The translations under genes were made by a program, and so were the position numbers. Below the pieces are notes generated by a model. That model was not told the origin of the DNA. It was given only the letters and a program-made list of their open reading frames with translations, and did no database searches. A stretch of DNA of 40,167 nt. Source: Prasinococcaceae sp. CCMP 1430. Its lineage: Eukaryota; Prasinodermophyta; Palmophyllophyceae; Prasinococcales; Prasinococcaceae. The DNA lies in NCBI GenBank assembly GCA_013416795.1, contig RQSC01000033.1, positions 357,006 through 397,172 on the forward strand, in the 5' to 3' direction. The stretch's first letter is position 1. Each line of letters opens with the position of its first letter. Positions 1 through 8,846 of the stretch are shown one piece after another.

Positions 1-815
1 GTCGCGCGCATCGCCGCGCCGCCGCGCCGCCCCGTCATCAGCCCCCACTCCGCCATCACTGCGCATCTCGCCGCGCGCGCCGCCGCAGCGCGCAGCGCGC
101 CTCGGCCCCGCGCCAACCGACCGACCGACCGACCGACCGACCGACCGACACACAGATTTTTCCCCCGTCTCGCTGTGCCGCGAGGGCGTTTCCCGCCCTC
201 GTCGCAATGCACAGCCGCGCGCGCGGAGCAGAGCGGCGCGAGCGCACGAGCGGCGGCGGCGGCGCACCCCTTCGGCGCTCCGGCGGGGCGGCGGGGCCGT
301 CTTTCTCTCGCGCTCGCGCCCCGCCTGAATGAGAATGCGAATGGGGGATCGAGAGCGGCGTGTGGAACGCGGCCGCGCGGAATCTCCCCTGGCTGGCTGG
401 CCGGTGGATGGGTTGTCGGTGGGCCGGCCGGTCGCCGCGCTGAGCTGGCGCCGAGCGCGCGCGCGCGCCACGAGGGACTGTATGGAGAGCAGCCGACCTG
501 CGACGCCGCCTGACGCCCGCGCCCCGCCAGCCGGACCTGTTCGGATGAGGGTCGCGCGGCTGGCCTCCGAGACCGATTTCGACGGCTGGCGCGCCGCCGC
601 GCGGCGCCTGCGCGCGAGCCGAGGCGCCTGCGGCGCGCGGAGGGTTGTGCGGAGGCGGAACGAGGGGCGCGCGAAGGCGCGGAGGGAAGGAAGGGGGAAC
701 AGGGGGCATTGCCGCGCCCCGGCGGTGGGGGGGGGCGGCAGGTGTGGCGCAGGGGGGCATTGAGCGCGCCGCTCTTTCCTTCGCGGGGGACCAGGGGAGG
801 GGGCTTGCAGCAGCC
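1..815. other. GC-rich 5' flank of NMD3, no supported gene
   Basis: Very GC-rich sequence with long open frames on both strands. These look like composition artefacts: they are rich in Arg, Ala, Gly and Pro and contain no recognisable domain. It contains a CCGA microsatellite (about 116-150) and must hold the NMD3 promoter and 5' UTR. The short G-rich run ending in a CAG just before the NMD3 start (about 780-812) could be a 3' splice site of a 5'-UTR intron, but that is only a possibility. Confidence 0.5.
116..150. repeat. CCGA tetranucleotide microsatellite
   Basis: About eight and a half perfect head-to-tail copies of the tetramer CCGA, seen directly. It lies about 670 bp upstream of the NMD3 start codon and is likely to vary in length between strains. 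Confidence 0.9.
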
Positions 816-2657
816 ATGGACGGCGGCGGCCTCAGCCATGGGCCGCTGGGCACATTCCAAGCCTCGCAGACTACGGGCACCATCCTGTGCTGCATCTGTG
901 GCGTAGGCATGCCGCCTAACCCGACCAACATGTGCGTGAACTGCGTCCGCACCCAGGTGGATATCACAAAGGACATACCACGTCGCTGCACGGTCATCTA
1001 CTGCTCGACGTGCGGCAAGTACCTGCAGCCGCCCAAGCATTGGCTGCGCGCAGAGCTCGAGTCCAAGGAGCTGCTCACGTTTTGCGTGAAGCGCCTGAAG
1101 GGCCTCAACAAGGTCAAGCTCGTCGATGCGGGCTTCATCTGGACTGAGCCGCACAGCAAGCAGCTCAAGGTGAAGGTCACCGTGCAGGACGAGGTGCTCA
1201 ACGGAGCTATCCTGCAGCAGAGCTGCGTGGTGGACTACACGGTGGTGTACAACATGTGCGGCGAGTGCATCCGTGCCAACGCAAACCCTGACCAGTGGGT
1301 TGCGAGCGTGCAGGTGCGCCAGAAAGTGAGCCACAAGCGCACCTTCCTGTTCTTGGAGCAGCTCATCCTCAAGCACGGCGCCGACAAGCACACCATCAAC
1401 GTCAAGGACAACGCCGATGGACTAGACTTCTTCTTCAAGTCCAAGTCGCACGCGCTCTCCTTCGTCGACTTCCTCACGCAAGTCGCGCCCGTCAAGCAGG
1501 GCAAGGACTCCAAGGAGCTCGTGTCGCACGACGAGCACACCTCGAACTACCGCTACAAGTTCACGTTCTACTGCGAAATTGCGCACCCGTGCAAGGACGA
1601 CCTGGTTGTCTTCGACCGACGGCAGAGCCGCGCGCTGGGCGGCTTCGGGCCGCTCGCGCTCGTCACGCGCGTTTCCAACAACCTGCTCTTCACTGACCCG
1701 AGCTCGCTGCGCCAGGTGTGGCTCGACGCTACTCAATACTGGCGCTCGCCCATCGCGGTCATTCAGGATTCCAAGCAGCTCGTTGAGTACCTCGTGCTTG
1801 ACATCGAGTGCGTGCGCGGAGACTACGGCAGACCCATCGCTAACGGCCCGTACGTGCTCGCCGATGCGGAGGTGGTGAAGGTGCGCGCGCGGGGGCAACG
1901 CGCGCGCGCGAGCGCACACGCGCGAGCACACTCGCGCGGGCTCGCGCCTGCGTGCCCCACCGCGCGGTGTCGACGCTGACAGAATTGCATTTCGCCACGC
2001 GTTGCGTAGGTGAGCGAGTTCGGGCACACCGACGGCACCATGCACGTGCGCACGTTGCTGGGCTCAGTGCTCAAGCCGGGCGACACGGCGCTTGGTTATG
2101 ACCTGCAGTCAGCGAACTACAACACCGCCGAGGTCGACTCGTACGGCGGCTCGATCGACCTGCCTGACGTGGTTCTCGTGCGCAAGAGCTACGCCGAGAA
2201 GAGGCGGCGGAGGAAGAACAGGGCGAGGCCGTGGCAGCTCAAGCAGCTGGGCAACAAGGGGCAGATGGATACCGACGAGGACGCACATGGTGACGGTGCT
2301 GAGGGCGCCAAGAACAAGTCGAAATCGAGCAGGCGGCAGGGTGCTGCCGAGGCGGCGATGGAGGAGCAGCGGCAGCGCGACATGGAGCGCTTCATGGAGG
2401 AGCTCGAGGAGGACCCCGAGTTGCGCTCCCGCATCAATCTGTACCGCCGCTCGGAGGGCCACGCAGGTGGCGCGAGCGGTGCGGGCGGCGCAGTCGACGA
2501 CGACGACTACGACGATGAGAGTGATGGCGATGGCGTCCCCGAGGTGCCGCTCGAGGAGCTGCTTGACTCGCTCACAGCGCTCAATGTGAGCGACGCAAGC
2601 GGAGGCGGGGGTGGGCCTGCGCCTAGTGGCGCAGGCCCTGGTGACATGGACATGTGA
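816..2657 (+). CDS. NMD3: 60S ribosomal subunit nuclear export adaptor NMD3
   Basis: NMD3 binds late pre-60S particles and carries the nuclear export signal recognised by CRM1. The N-terminus has the family's zinc-ligand pattern: CCICG..CVNC, then CSTCGKYLQPP..W, then CGEC (about residues 24-150). The middle aligns with the conserved NMD3 core, and the second exon holds the diagnostic DVVLVRKSY followed by a run of Arg/Lys (RRRRK). The C-terminus is acidic, as in homologues. A 129-nt phase-0 intron (1881-2009, GTGCGC..GCGTAG) joins EVVK to VSEFGHTDG. The product is 570 aa, somewhat longer than human (about 500) because of Glu/Asp- and Gly-rich C-terminal stretches. The ATG at 816 sits in a good context (gccATGG) just before the first Cys pair; the frame stays open upstream, but nothing there resembles NMD3. 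A TGTAA follows the stop within 30 nt. Confidence 0.93.
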
Positions 2658-2927
2658 GTCGTCGCGTCCATCCTTTGTAATACTTCTTTGTGTGTAGACA
2701 ATGCGCGCGCTTCGGGATGCCTCATGGCACGCACAGCGAGCGAGTGCGCGCTTGCGCTCGTGCGGACGCACACGCGCAGACGCCATTGCTGCCGAGTCAA
2801 AAATGTGTTCGCGATACCAAAAAAAAAAGAGGCGATACGCGCAGCAAGAGTGCCCCTCGCGCGCTCGCTTCAGCGCGCCTCCCGGCGCTGCCGCAGCCTG
2901 GCGACCAGCCCTCCGCGAGGGCGACGC

Positions 2928-3363
2928 TCAGTTGGGCTTCCAGGCCTCGACCTTCTGCCACCTGCGCACTTTGCCGTCCTTGGCGTACATCGCGCTCCCC
3001 TTGGGCCAGTAGCTCTTGGCGAGCATCTTGTCGTCGCCGTAGCGCTTCTCCCCCCCCCAGCCGTGCACAGTCAGCGGCGCGTACTCCTCTCCAAAGGAGG
3101 GCTGCTCCAGCTTCATCTCCGGCGGCGGCTTGTCGTAGTTCATGTGTGTCATCCACGCGTGCCACTCCGGAGGCACGGACGTCGAATAGTACTCCGTGCC
3201 CTTCTCAACGTCTTTGTAGACGACGAAGCGGTCGCGGCCGTACTGCACGCCCTCGAGCTTCTCGTAATACGTGTTGCCGAGGTGGTCCTCGCCTACCTTC
3301 TTGGCGAACGGGATGCGGAAGAGGGCGCCGGCTATCTTCGAGTCCTCGAAAGCCCACCAGTTG
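2928..3363 (-). CDS. NDUFA12: Mitochondrial complex I subunit NDUFA12 (B17.2), first exon not resolved
   Basis: An accessory subunit of the respiratory NADH:ubiquinone oxidoreductase on the matrix side. The family signature is clear: VGEDHLGNTYYE, then GRDRFVVYKD, then SVPPEWHAWMTHM followed by PP. The end (RRWQKVEAWKPN) resembles plant and algal homologues. The recognisable part is about 144 residues, the usual length of the family (about 145). The frame stays open upstream to about 3545 with no ATG, and that translation is unlike NDUFA12. An acceptor (CAATAG) directly precedes the NWWAFEDS residues, so I place the exon border near 3363 and infer a short first exon farther right. The paralogous assembly factor NDUFAF2 is the alternative, but VPPEWH and GRxRxVVY fit NDUFA12 better. 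It is convergent with NMD3. Confidence 0.85.
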
Positions 3364-4127
3364 CTATTGGGGCGGCGCCGCGCGCAGGCGCAGCGGCGGT
3401 GACAATCGCGCGGGAAGCGTTTAAAGGCGTCAGTGGCGCGAAGGAAAGCCCTGGATGGACGGTGCAGCGGCAGCGCCTCGCGGGACGCTCGGCCCCACGC
3501 TCCCGAGCGCCATCGCACATCGCACTCCCCAACCCAAAAGGACACGCGTCAAGGGCGCCCCCTCCCCCGCCCCCTCCCCTGCGGGCGCGCGGCATTGCCG
3601 TCACTCCGACGAGCATGGAGCAGACGGGGGGAAGGCGAAGGCGGGCGGGCTAGGGCGCGCGCGGCGCGAGCCCGCGCTGTGGCACGCCGCACCCCGCACA
3701 CTCTTTCATTCCCCCCTCCCCCCCCGCGAGCTGGCAACCAAAAAAAACAAAAAAAAAAATCCTCGCGCAGCGCTTGCAAATGAACGACACCTACCTCCCC
3801 CATTTTTCTTTTTCTTTTTTCTTTTTTCTTTTTCTTTCGCAAAAATAACGTTTTTTTGCGAGTCTTCGAAAACCAGCGCGAGCGCGGCGTGGGTGTGGCG
3901 GCGTCCCCCGCTCACATCCGCGATTTGACCCGGTCTTTTAAGGCTCACCCGGTCTGAGGGAGGTCTTTGCGGGGTCAGACCTGGTCATTCCCGGGTGTTC
4001 CCCCGGTTTCCGAGGCGCCCGCGTGGCGCCCGCGCGGCGGCGGCTCGCAGCCGCCGCTGGCTAGGGCCGCCGCAAAGCAGCTGGGGGAGGAGCTCTCGCA
4101 GCAGCAAGAAGCGCGCCGTCCGCGCGC
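3364..4127. other. Intergenic: divergent promoter region between NDUFA12 and the RabGAP-domain/RRP9 unit
   Basis: No gene supported, apart from an undefined first exon of NDUFA12. The stretch 3740-3860 is unusually AT-rich for the window: two A runs, then a pyrimidine tract of repeated CTTTTT units on the + strand (about 3803-3838). Such tracts are candidate nucleosome-free promoter DNA. The rest is high-GC sequence with artefactual open frames. Confidence 0.5.
3803..3838. repeat. T-rich CTTTTT(T) pyrimidine tract
   Basis: Several imperfect copies of CTTTTT/CTTTTTT in a row on the + strand, read directly. Homopolymer-like DNA like this is rare in this GC-rich window and lies centrally between two divergent genes. 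Confidence 0.75.
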
Positions 4128-4556
4128 GCCGTCTTCGCGCGCGACAACGTCGCCGTGTACCCGAGCCCGCGCTCCCAGCCGCTGGTGGGGTCGCTGCGGC
4201 TGGACGCGGGAGAGGACGGCCTGCTGCTGTCGTGGGCGCCGGGGGCGGGCGGCCCCGCCCAGGCGGGGGCGCTCTACGAGATAACGCCCACGCCCGTCTC
4301 GGACATATTTTCCATCCACAAGCACGTGCCGCGCCTGGGGTGGCACTACGTCGTGGTGCTCCTGCGGTCGGGCGTGGCGTTTCCCCCCCTCTACTTCGGC
4401 GACGGCGGCGTGCGCTCCTTCCTCCGGGCTCTAGGAGAGCGCGTGCCGCTCCACCCCGCCGAGGATAACGCCAACGTTGTGCTGGTCGGGCACTGCGGCG
4501 GCGACCAGCAGCTCCAGGAGAGCCTCAGCGTCCTCGGACTGCCCGAAGCGCTCGCG
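4128..4556 (+). CDS. RabGAP (TBC1D15-type) N-terminal domain, catalytic TBC domain absent; possibly fused to RRP9
   Basis: About 140 codons match the N-terminal DUF3548/Rab-binding domain of plant TBC1D15-like RabGAPs. In order: a FARDNVAVYP segment, a GSLRL..LSW segment, then VSDIFSIHKHVPRLGWHYVV, a GVAFPPLYFGDGGVRSFL segment, and an ..EDNANVVLVGH segment. In the family this domain precedes a TBC GAP domain with IxxDxxR and YxQ fingers. I find neither motif downstream. The frame instead runs on the same strand straight into RRP9, about 200 nt later, in a different frame. No in-frame ATG is evident at its left edge, so a 5' exon is missing. It could be a truncated gene, the first exon(s) of a fusion with RRP9, or a decayed copy. 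Confidence 0.6.
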
Positions 4557-4747
4557 GACACCGCCGTCGACGGCGTCCCGCAGCCGCGCGTGGCCGCGCG
4601 CTCGGATGCGGACGGCGCCTGGGCGCTGGAAGCGTCCGAAGTCGGCAGCTTCGAGGTGCTCCAGGCGGACGGCGCCGACTGCGCCGAGGGTGGCCCGCTG
4701 GGGGGGGTAGACGGGAGGGGCGACGCGGACGCGGGCGAGGCGCGGCT

Positions 4748-6598
4748 GTGGGCGTGCGCGGGCGGCGCGATGAGGACATCGCGTCGGACGACGAGGGTCT
4801 CGGTGACAGCGACGCCGATGCCAGCAGCAGCGAGTCGGAGGATGATGCCGGCGGCGCGGCCGGCGGCGTCGACTCGGACGACGACGCCGAGGAGACGGCC
4901 GAGGAGAAGCGCCTGAGGCTGGCCAAGGAGTACCTGGCGCAAATCGAAGCGGAGGAGGCGGCAGCGCGTGCCAACGGCGGGGGCGAGGAGGGCGATGGGG
5001 GCGAAAGCGACAGCGAGGGTGATGAGGACATCGTGGGCGCGCGCCTGCGCTCCGAGGGCCTCGCGAAACACGGCTACGGCCGACGCGAGCTGGGCGCGGC
5101 CGTGCGGCTCCCTGCCGCGGGGGGCGGCATGCTCCTGCGGGGCTTCCGTCTACCCCCTACATGCGTTGCGGTGAGCGCTGACGAGAGGGTCGTGTATGCA
5201 GCGAGCAAGGACGGCACCATTCTCGCATGGGAGATGGACCCTCAAGCCATCGCCGCGGCGCCCGCGGAGGAGGGCGCTGAGGGCGCGCCGGCGGTCGCGT
5301 CGGCGGTCGTGCGGCGGCGCTTCGCGCCTGTGCCCGAGGCCGCGCGCGGCGACAGCGCGGGCGCGGTGGGCCGTGCGCGGCGCGGCGGAGGGCGGAGGGC
5401 GGCCGACGCGCAGGTGCTCTGCATGGCGCTGTCCGACGACGGTGCGCTGCTTGCAACCGGCGGGCGCGACTGCAGCGTGCACGTGTGGGACGCGCGCGAG
5501 GGCACGCACCTGCAGGCCTTCCCGGGCCACAAGGGCGCAATTCTGGGCATGTGCTTCCGCGCGGGGACGCGGATGCTCTACACAGCGAGCGAGGACCGCA
5601 GCGTCAAGATCTGGTCGCTCGACGATATGGCGTACCTCGACACGCTCTTCGGGCACCAGACGGAGGTCAGCGCCGTGGCCTGCGCGCGCCGCGAGCGTCC
5701 CGTCACCTGTAGTTCGGACCGCACGTGCCGCGCGTGGAAGATACACGATGAGACGCAGCTCATCTTCCGTGGCCACAGCTCCGCCATCGACTGCGTGGCG
5801 GCGCTCAGCGCGGATGAGTGGGTGACCGGCGGGCAGGACGGCTGCGTGGCGGCGTGGTCGCTGCAGCGGAAGAAGCCCACCGGGTTGGCGAGGCACGCCG
5901 ATGCGGGTGCCAGCGCGCGCGACGCGGGCGGGGAGGATGCCAACAGTGATGAGCACGACCAGGAAGGGGCCAAGGAGCAGCGACACGAGCGAGGTTCGGC
6001 GCGTGAGTGCCAGGAGTGGGTGGGTGCGGTGGCGTGCTCGATGGGCAGCGACCTTGCCGCCAGCGGGGCGGGCGATGGCCGCGTGCGGCTGTGGCAGGTG
6101 GGGAAGCCCGGCACAGGCCAGACGGCGCTTACACAGCTCGGGTCACTCGACGCCCCGGGTTTCGTCAACGGGCTTGCACTCAGCGTGAGTGGGCGCACGC
6201 TAGTGGCCGCCGTCGGACAGGAGCCGCGACTCGGCCGCTGGGCTCGAAACAAGGTGGCACGAAACGGCGTCATCGTATACAGGCTGGGAGGCACTGCAGA
6301 TCCCGCCGATGACGTGCGCACGTCTGCGCGGATGAGGCTCCAGGGAGTCGCCGCTGCTGCCGCCAAAGCACGCTCCGAGGGAATCGCTGCTGCGGATGAG
6401 GGGCTCGACGGGGACGCGGATGAGGACGCGGACGAGGAGCTCGGCGATGGCGACGAGGAAGACGTTTCTGACGAAGGCGAGGACGGCGAGGATATGGAAG
6501 ACGGCACGGAAGACGACAGCGGAGATAGCGAGTTTCTCGATGAGGAAGACGAAGAAGACGACGACATGGGAACGGGAGCTGCACGCGATCTCTTCTGA
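4748..6598 (+). CDS. RRP9: U3 snoRNP WD-repeat protein RRP9 (U3-55K), 5' end unresolved
   Basis: RRP9 binds box B/C of U3 snoRNA in the small-subunit processome, in the nucleolus. The sequence opens with an acidic Ser/Asp/Glu region, then EETAEEKRLRLAKEYLAQIE, the conserved helical segment before the propeller. WD repeats follow: CVAVSADERVVYAASKDG, LCMALSDDGALLATGGRDCSVHVWD, GHKGAILGMCF..YTASEDRSVKIWS, GHQTEVSAVAC..TCSSDRTCRAWK, SAIDCVAA..VTGGQDGCVAAWS and VACSMGSDLAASGAGDGRVRLW. The last repeats are split by an acidic insertion, and the C-terminus is an unusually long Asp/Glu tail. No ATG opens the frame: the first possible codon at 4748 is GTG. The true start must lie in an upstream exon, perhaps the RabGAP-like segment. 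It is convergent with the next gene, 44 nt apart. Confidence 0.9.
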   Translation: MGVRGRRDEDIASDDEGLGDSDADASSSESEDDAGGAAGGVDSDDDAEETAEEKRLRLAKEYLAQIEAEEAAARANGGGEEGDGGESDSEGDEDIVGARLRSEGLAKHGYGRRELGAAVRLPAAGGGMLLRGFRLPPTCVAVSADERVVYAASKDGTILAWEMDPQAIAAAPAEEGAEGAPAVASAVVRRRFAPVPEAARGDSAGAVGRARRGGGRRAADAQVLCMALSDDGALLATGGRDCSVHVWDAREGTHLQAFPGHKGAILGMCFRAGTRMLYTASEDRSVKIWSLDDMAYLDTLFGHQTEVSAVACARRERPVTCSSDRTCRAWKIHDETQLIFRGHSSAIDCVAALSADEWVTGGQDGCVAAWSLQRKKPTGLARHADAGASARDAGGEDANSDEHDQEGAKEQRHERGSARECQEWVGAVACSMGSDLAASGAGDGRVRLWQVGKPGTGQTALTQLGSLDAPGFVNGLALSVSGRTLVAAVGQEPRLGRWARNKVARNGVIVYRLGGTADPADDVRTSARMRLQGVAAAAAKARSEGIAAADEGLDGDADEDADEELGDGDEEDVSDEGEDGEDMEDGTEDDSGDSEFLDEEDEEDDDMGTGAARDLF

Positions 6599-6642
6599 GC
6601 GGTGATAATCAAATTGTTGCTTTACGTACCTACCGCACGGGT

Positions 6643-8247
6643 CTACGCCGTCTCCATGGGCATTGCGTCGCCGGCTGCCATATGCGCTCCCTCCACGCCC
6701 GTCCTCGCGCGTTTGCTGTTTTCTAACCGCACAAGGCGCGGGCGCTCCTTTGGTTTAGCGATGACTGTGTATAACGCGTCGTGCGCAACCACCGCTTCAG
6801 GAGCGCCGAGGCCGCCCAGGCCGTCGACCGGCACGCCGTCGACTGAGACAATTCCCGCCGCACCCAGCACGCAGTGCTGGCGCCTCGAGGCGAGGCGTCG
6901 CACAACGTTGGCCACCCACTCCGGTACCACACACTTGACCTGTCGCAGCGCCGATCCGGCGCCGTACACAGTCGAGCGGCGGGGTGGTCGAGCCGCGTGC
7001 GCGCCTTCCTCCTCCGCTGCGAAAGGCGACTCCGTTGCTGGTGTTGTGCGCGAGATCCACTTGATGGTCGAGAGCAGGGTGCCGCGCAGCGCGGCTTCCG
7101 CCGCCTCCGGGCACATCGCGGCGGCCGTGTTTGGCTGCGCGACCACCGAAATGCGCTCCTTGGAGCCCAGAAGTAGCTCGTAGCAAACCGTGCCTGGGAG
7201 GTCGGCGCCATCGAGTCCAGCGTCCGCGCCAGCCCACGTGTCCGGCGGTAGCTCAGATGTGAGCTCTGCCGAGCGAGCATCAACGTCTGCGAGCGACATG
7301 AGAACGTCCCCGAAGAGCTGATCCATGTGTGCAGAGTGCGACGCCTCACGCTCCCGCCGCGCGCGCTCCGCGCGCGGCCCCGTGCCGCTGCCACCCGCGC
7401 CCTGCCCTTCAAAGGTGCCAATAGGACAGCGCTCGATGACGAGCCCGTGCACCTCCACGCTCGACGTGGTGGCCTTCATTTTGGCCGCCTCCATCGCAGA
7501 ACGCGCGTCAGCGTACGGCACCTTGTCTCCCTCCTTGTACTGGGCGGGCGGCCACGCCGAGGGCACACGAGAGGTGCGCCACGCCGGCGGGTCAGCAGGG
7601 CCCTGCACAATGGGCATCATGCCGGCCGGGACGGTGCGAGTGGGCACCGATCCCGCGCACAGCAGCGCGACCGCAGCCGAACTCACGGCGCCCGCCGCTG
7701 CTGGGTTCAGCGTCGGCATATCGAGCGCGCTCACGAGGGATCCGAGTGCGGCGGCGGCGCAGGACGCGGGCGGGCTGCCCGGCCACGACACGACCTGTGA
7801 GGCCCCGCCCACACGCAGGACCTCGTCCGCCGCGGGGCCCGAACGCGACGCGTCCACCACAACCATCGGTCTGGCAGCCTCTTTCGCCTCTTTTGTGGGC
7901 TCATCCTCCCCCAGGCGCTTGGTGACCGCCTTGGCGACTTTGGCGACGGTGGCGATTGCGGTCGGCAGCGGCGGCATGACCTCCTCCATGAGGTCGTCCT
8001 CCTCGAGCGCGACCGACGGGTCGAGCGCGAGGCGCTTCCCATCGGCCTCGATGAGCGAGCGCTCCGCAGCGGATGTCGCCACGTCGGCACCGGTGGCGAA
8101 GTGCAGGACATGCGGTCGCAGCTCGGCCGCCGCCTCGACGATGGCTGCCAGCCCCTCGGCGGTCTGCGTGGCAGGGCCTGCGGGCAGGCGCAAGGCCCGC
8201 ACGATCGCCCCAGACGCCGCGAGCGCGCGCGTGGTGGCCAAGGACAT
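6643..8247 (-). CDS. Unrecognised protein with CHAT/caspase-like N-terminal half lacking the catalytic dyad
   Basis: 534 aa from an ATG, single exon. I do not recognise the whole protein. Residues 1-180 follow the layout of CHAT (caspase/separase-fold) domains: an ATxxxLxxIVEAA helix, then HVLHFATGAD (49-55 region) where active members have HFATHG, then LALDPSVALEEDDL. After that comes a β-strand MVVVDASRSG (128-137) where active members have the Cys (LSAC.SG), then VGGASQVVSWPGSPP (146-160) where family members have GA.SVV.SLW.V.D. Both catalytic residues (His and Cys) appear replaced, by Gly and Ser. The remaining 350 residues match nothing I know; they include an Arg/Glu-rich helix near 300. 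The CHAT assignment is inference from motif order. It shares a divergent promoter with UGGT. Confidence 0.45.
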   Translation of the reverse strand: MSLATTRALAASGAIVRALRLPAGPATQTAEGLAAIVEAAAELRPHVLHFATGADVATSAAERSLIEADGKRLALDPSVALEEDDLMEEVMPPLPTAIATVAKVAKAVTKRLGEDEPTKEAKEAARPMVVVDASRSGPAADEVLRVGGASQVVSWPGSPPASCAAAALGSLVSALDMPTLNPAAAGAVSSAAVALLCAGSVPTRTVPAGMMPIVQGPADPPAWRTSRVPSAWPPAQYKEGDKVPYADARSAMEAAKMKATTSSVEVHGLVIERCPIGTFEGQGAGGSGTGPRAERARREREASHSAHMDQLFGDVLMSLADVDARSAELTSELPPDTWAGADAGLDGADLPGTVCYELLLGSKERISVVAQPNTAAAMCPEAAEAALRGTLLSTIKWISRTTPATESPFAAEEEGAHAARPPRRSTVYGAGSALRQVKCVVPEWVANVVRRLASRRQHCVLGAAGIVSVDGVPVDGLGGLGAPEAVVAHDALYTVIAKPKERPRLVRLENSKRARTGVEGAHMAAGDAMPMETA

Positions 8248-8846
8248 GCAGCAGGTGTACGTGTACGGCGAGGACGGCCAGTTCGAGCGCCGGCTTCTGC
8301 GCCGGCGTGGTCTGCGCCGGCGCCGTCTGCGCCGGCGTCAGAGCCAGCCTTGGCGCCTGCCATGCCGGACCGCCCTCTCCCGCACCCACCCACCCCACCC
8401 ACCCCCGCGCGGCACGTAGGGCTGCCGCGCGCCGCGCGCGCTGTGGCCCGCCCGGCGCAGCCGCATCTCGTCCTCTCCCTCCCCGCGCGCGTCTGAGTCG
8501 CACGCGCATCTCGATCACGCGTATAATGTACCCACGGGCGATCATACACACACCCATCCGCCGTCAAAACGTATCAAAACGGCTGCGAACGCTCGAACGC
8601 GCCCCGAGGCCGCGCGGCGGCGTCTCGAAACGCACGCGCGACGAACGAGAAAGGGTCCACGGAGAGGCGCGGCTACGACGTTTGGAGTGCCATGGCGCGA
8701 GGACGCAAAGGAGGGGTTGAGGTTTTGTTCAAAACCTGAACTGAGCGTACGCCGATGTGCCCGGTGCTGCCGCTGATCGCGTCGGCGGCGCAGCAGCTGG
8801 CGCCGGGCACGCGTGGTGTGAGTGGGTGGGTGGGTGGGGGTGGGGG
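8248..8846. other. Divergent promoter region between the CHAT-like gene and UGGT
   Basis: Holds a 15-bp triplicate repeat (8296-8340), a CACCC-rich run near 8388-8404 and a GGGTG-rich run near 8818-8850. A short ATG-initiated frame at 8755 (MCPVLPLIASAA...) ends at a textbook-looking GGT|GTGAGT donor near 8819, so a first coding exon of UGGT there is possible but unproven. No other gene supported. Confidence 0.45.
8296..8340. repeat. Three tandem 15-bp repeats (TCTGCGCCGGCGNNN)
   Basis: Three adjacent units share the 12-base core TCTGCGCCGGCG and differ in the last three bases (TGG, CCG, TCA). They lie 49 bp upstream of the minus-strand CHAT-like start codon. Whether the array is 5' UTR, promoter or part of an unrecognised coding extension cannot be told. 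Confidence 0.8.

Noticed and set aside
3364..3545. Extended N-terminus of NDUFA12
   Set aside because: The frame opens with GTG, is unlike the family and is preceded by an acceptor-like site; treated as intron or UTR.
5578..6612. 344-codon minus-strand frame opposite RRP9
   Set aside because: Serine-rich mirror image of the acidic and WD-repeat codons of RRP9; no independent evidence.
8287..8345. CRISPR-like array
   Set aside because: Only three 15-bp units with 3-bp variable ends and no spacers; a simple tandem repeat.
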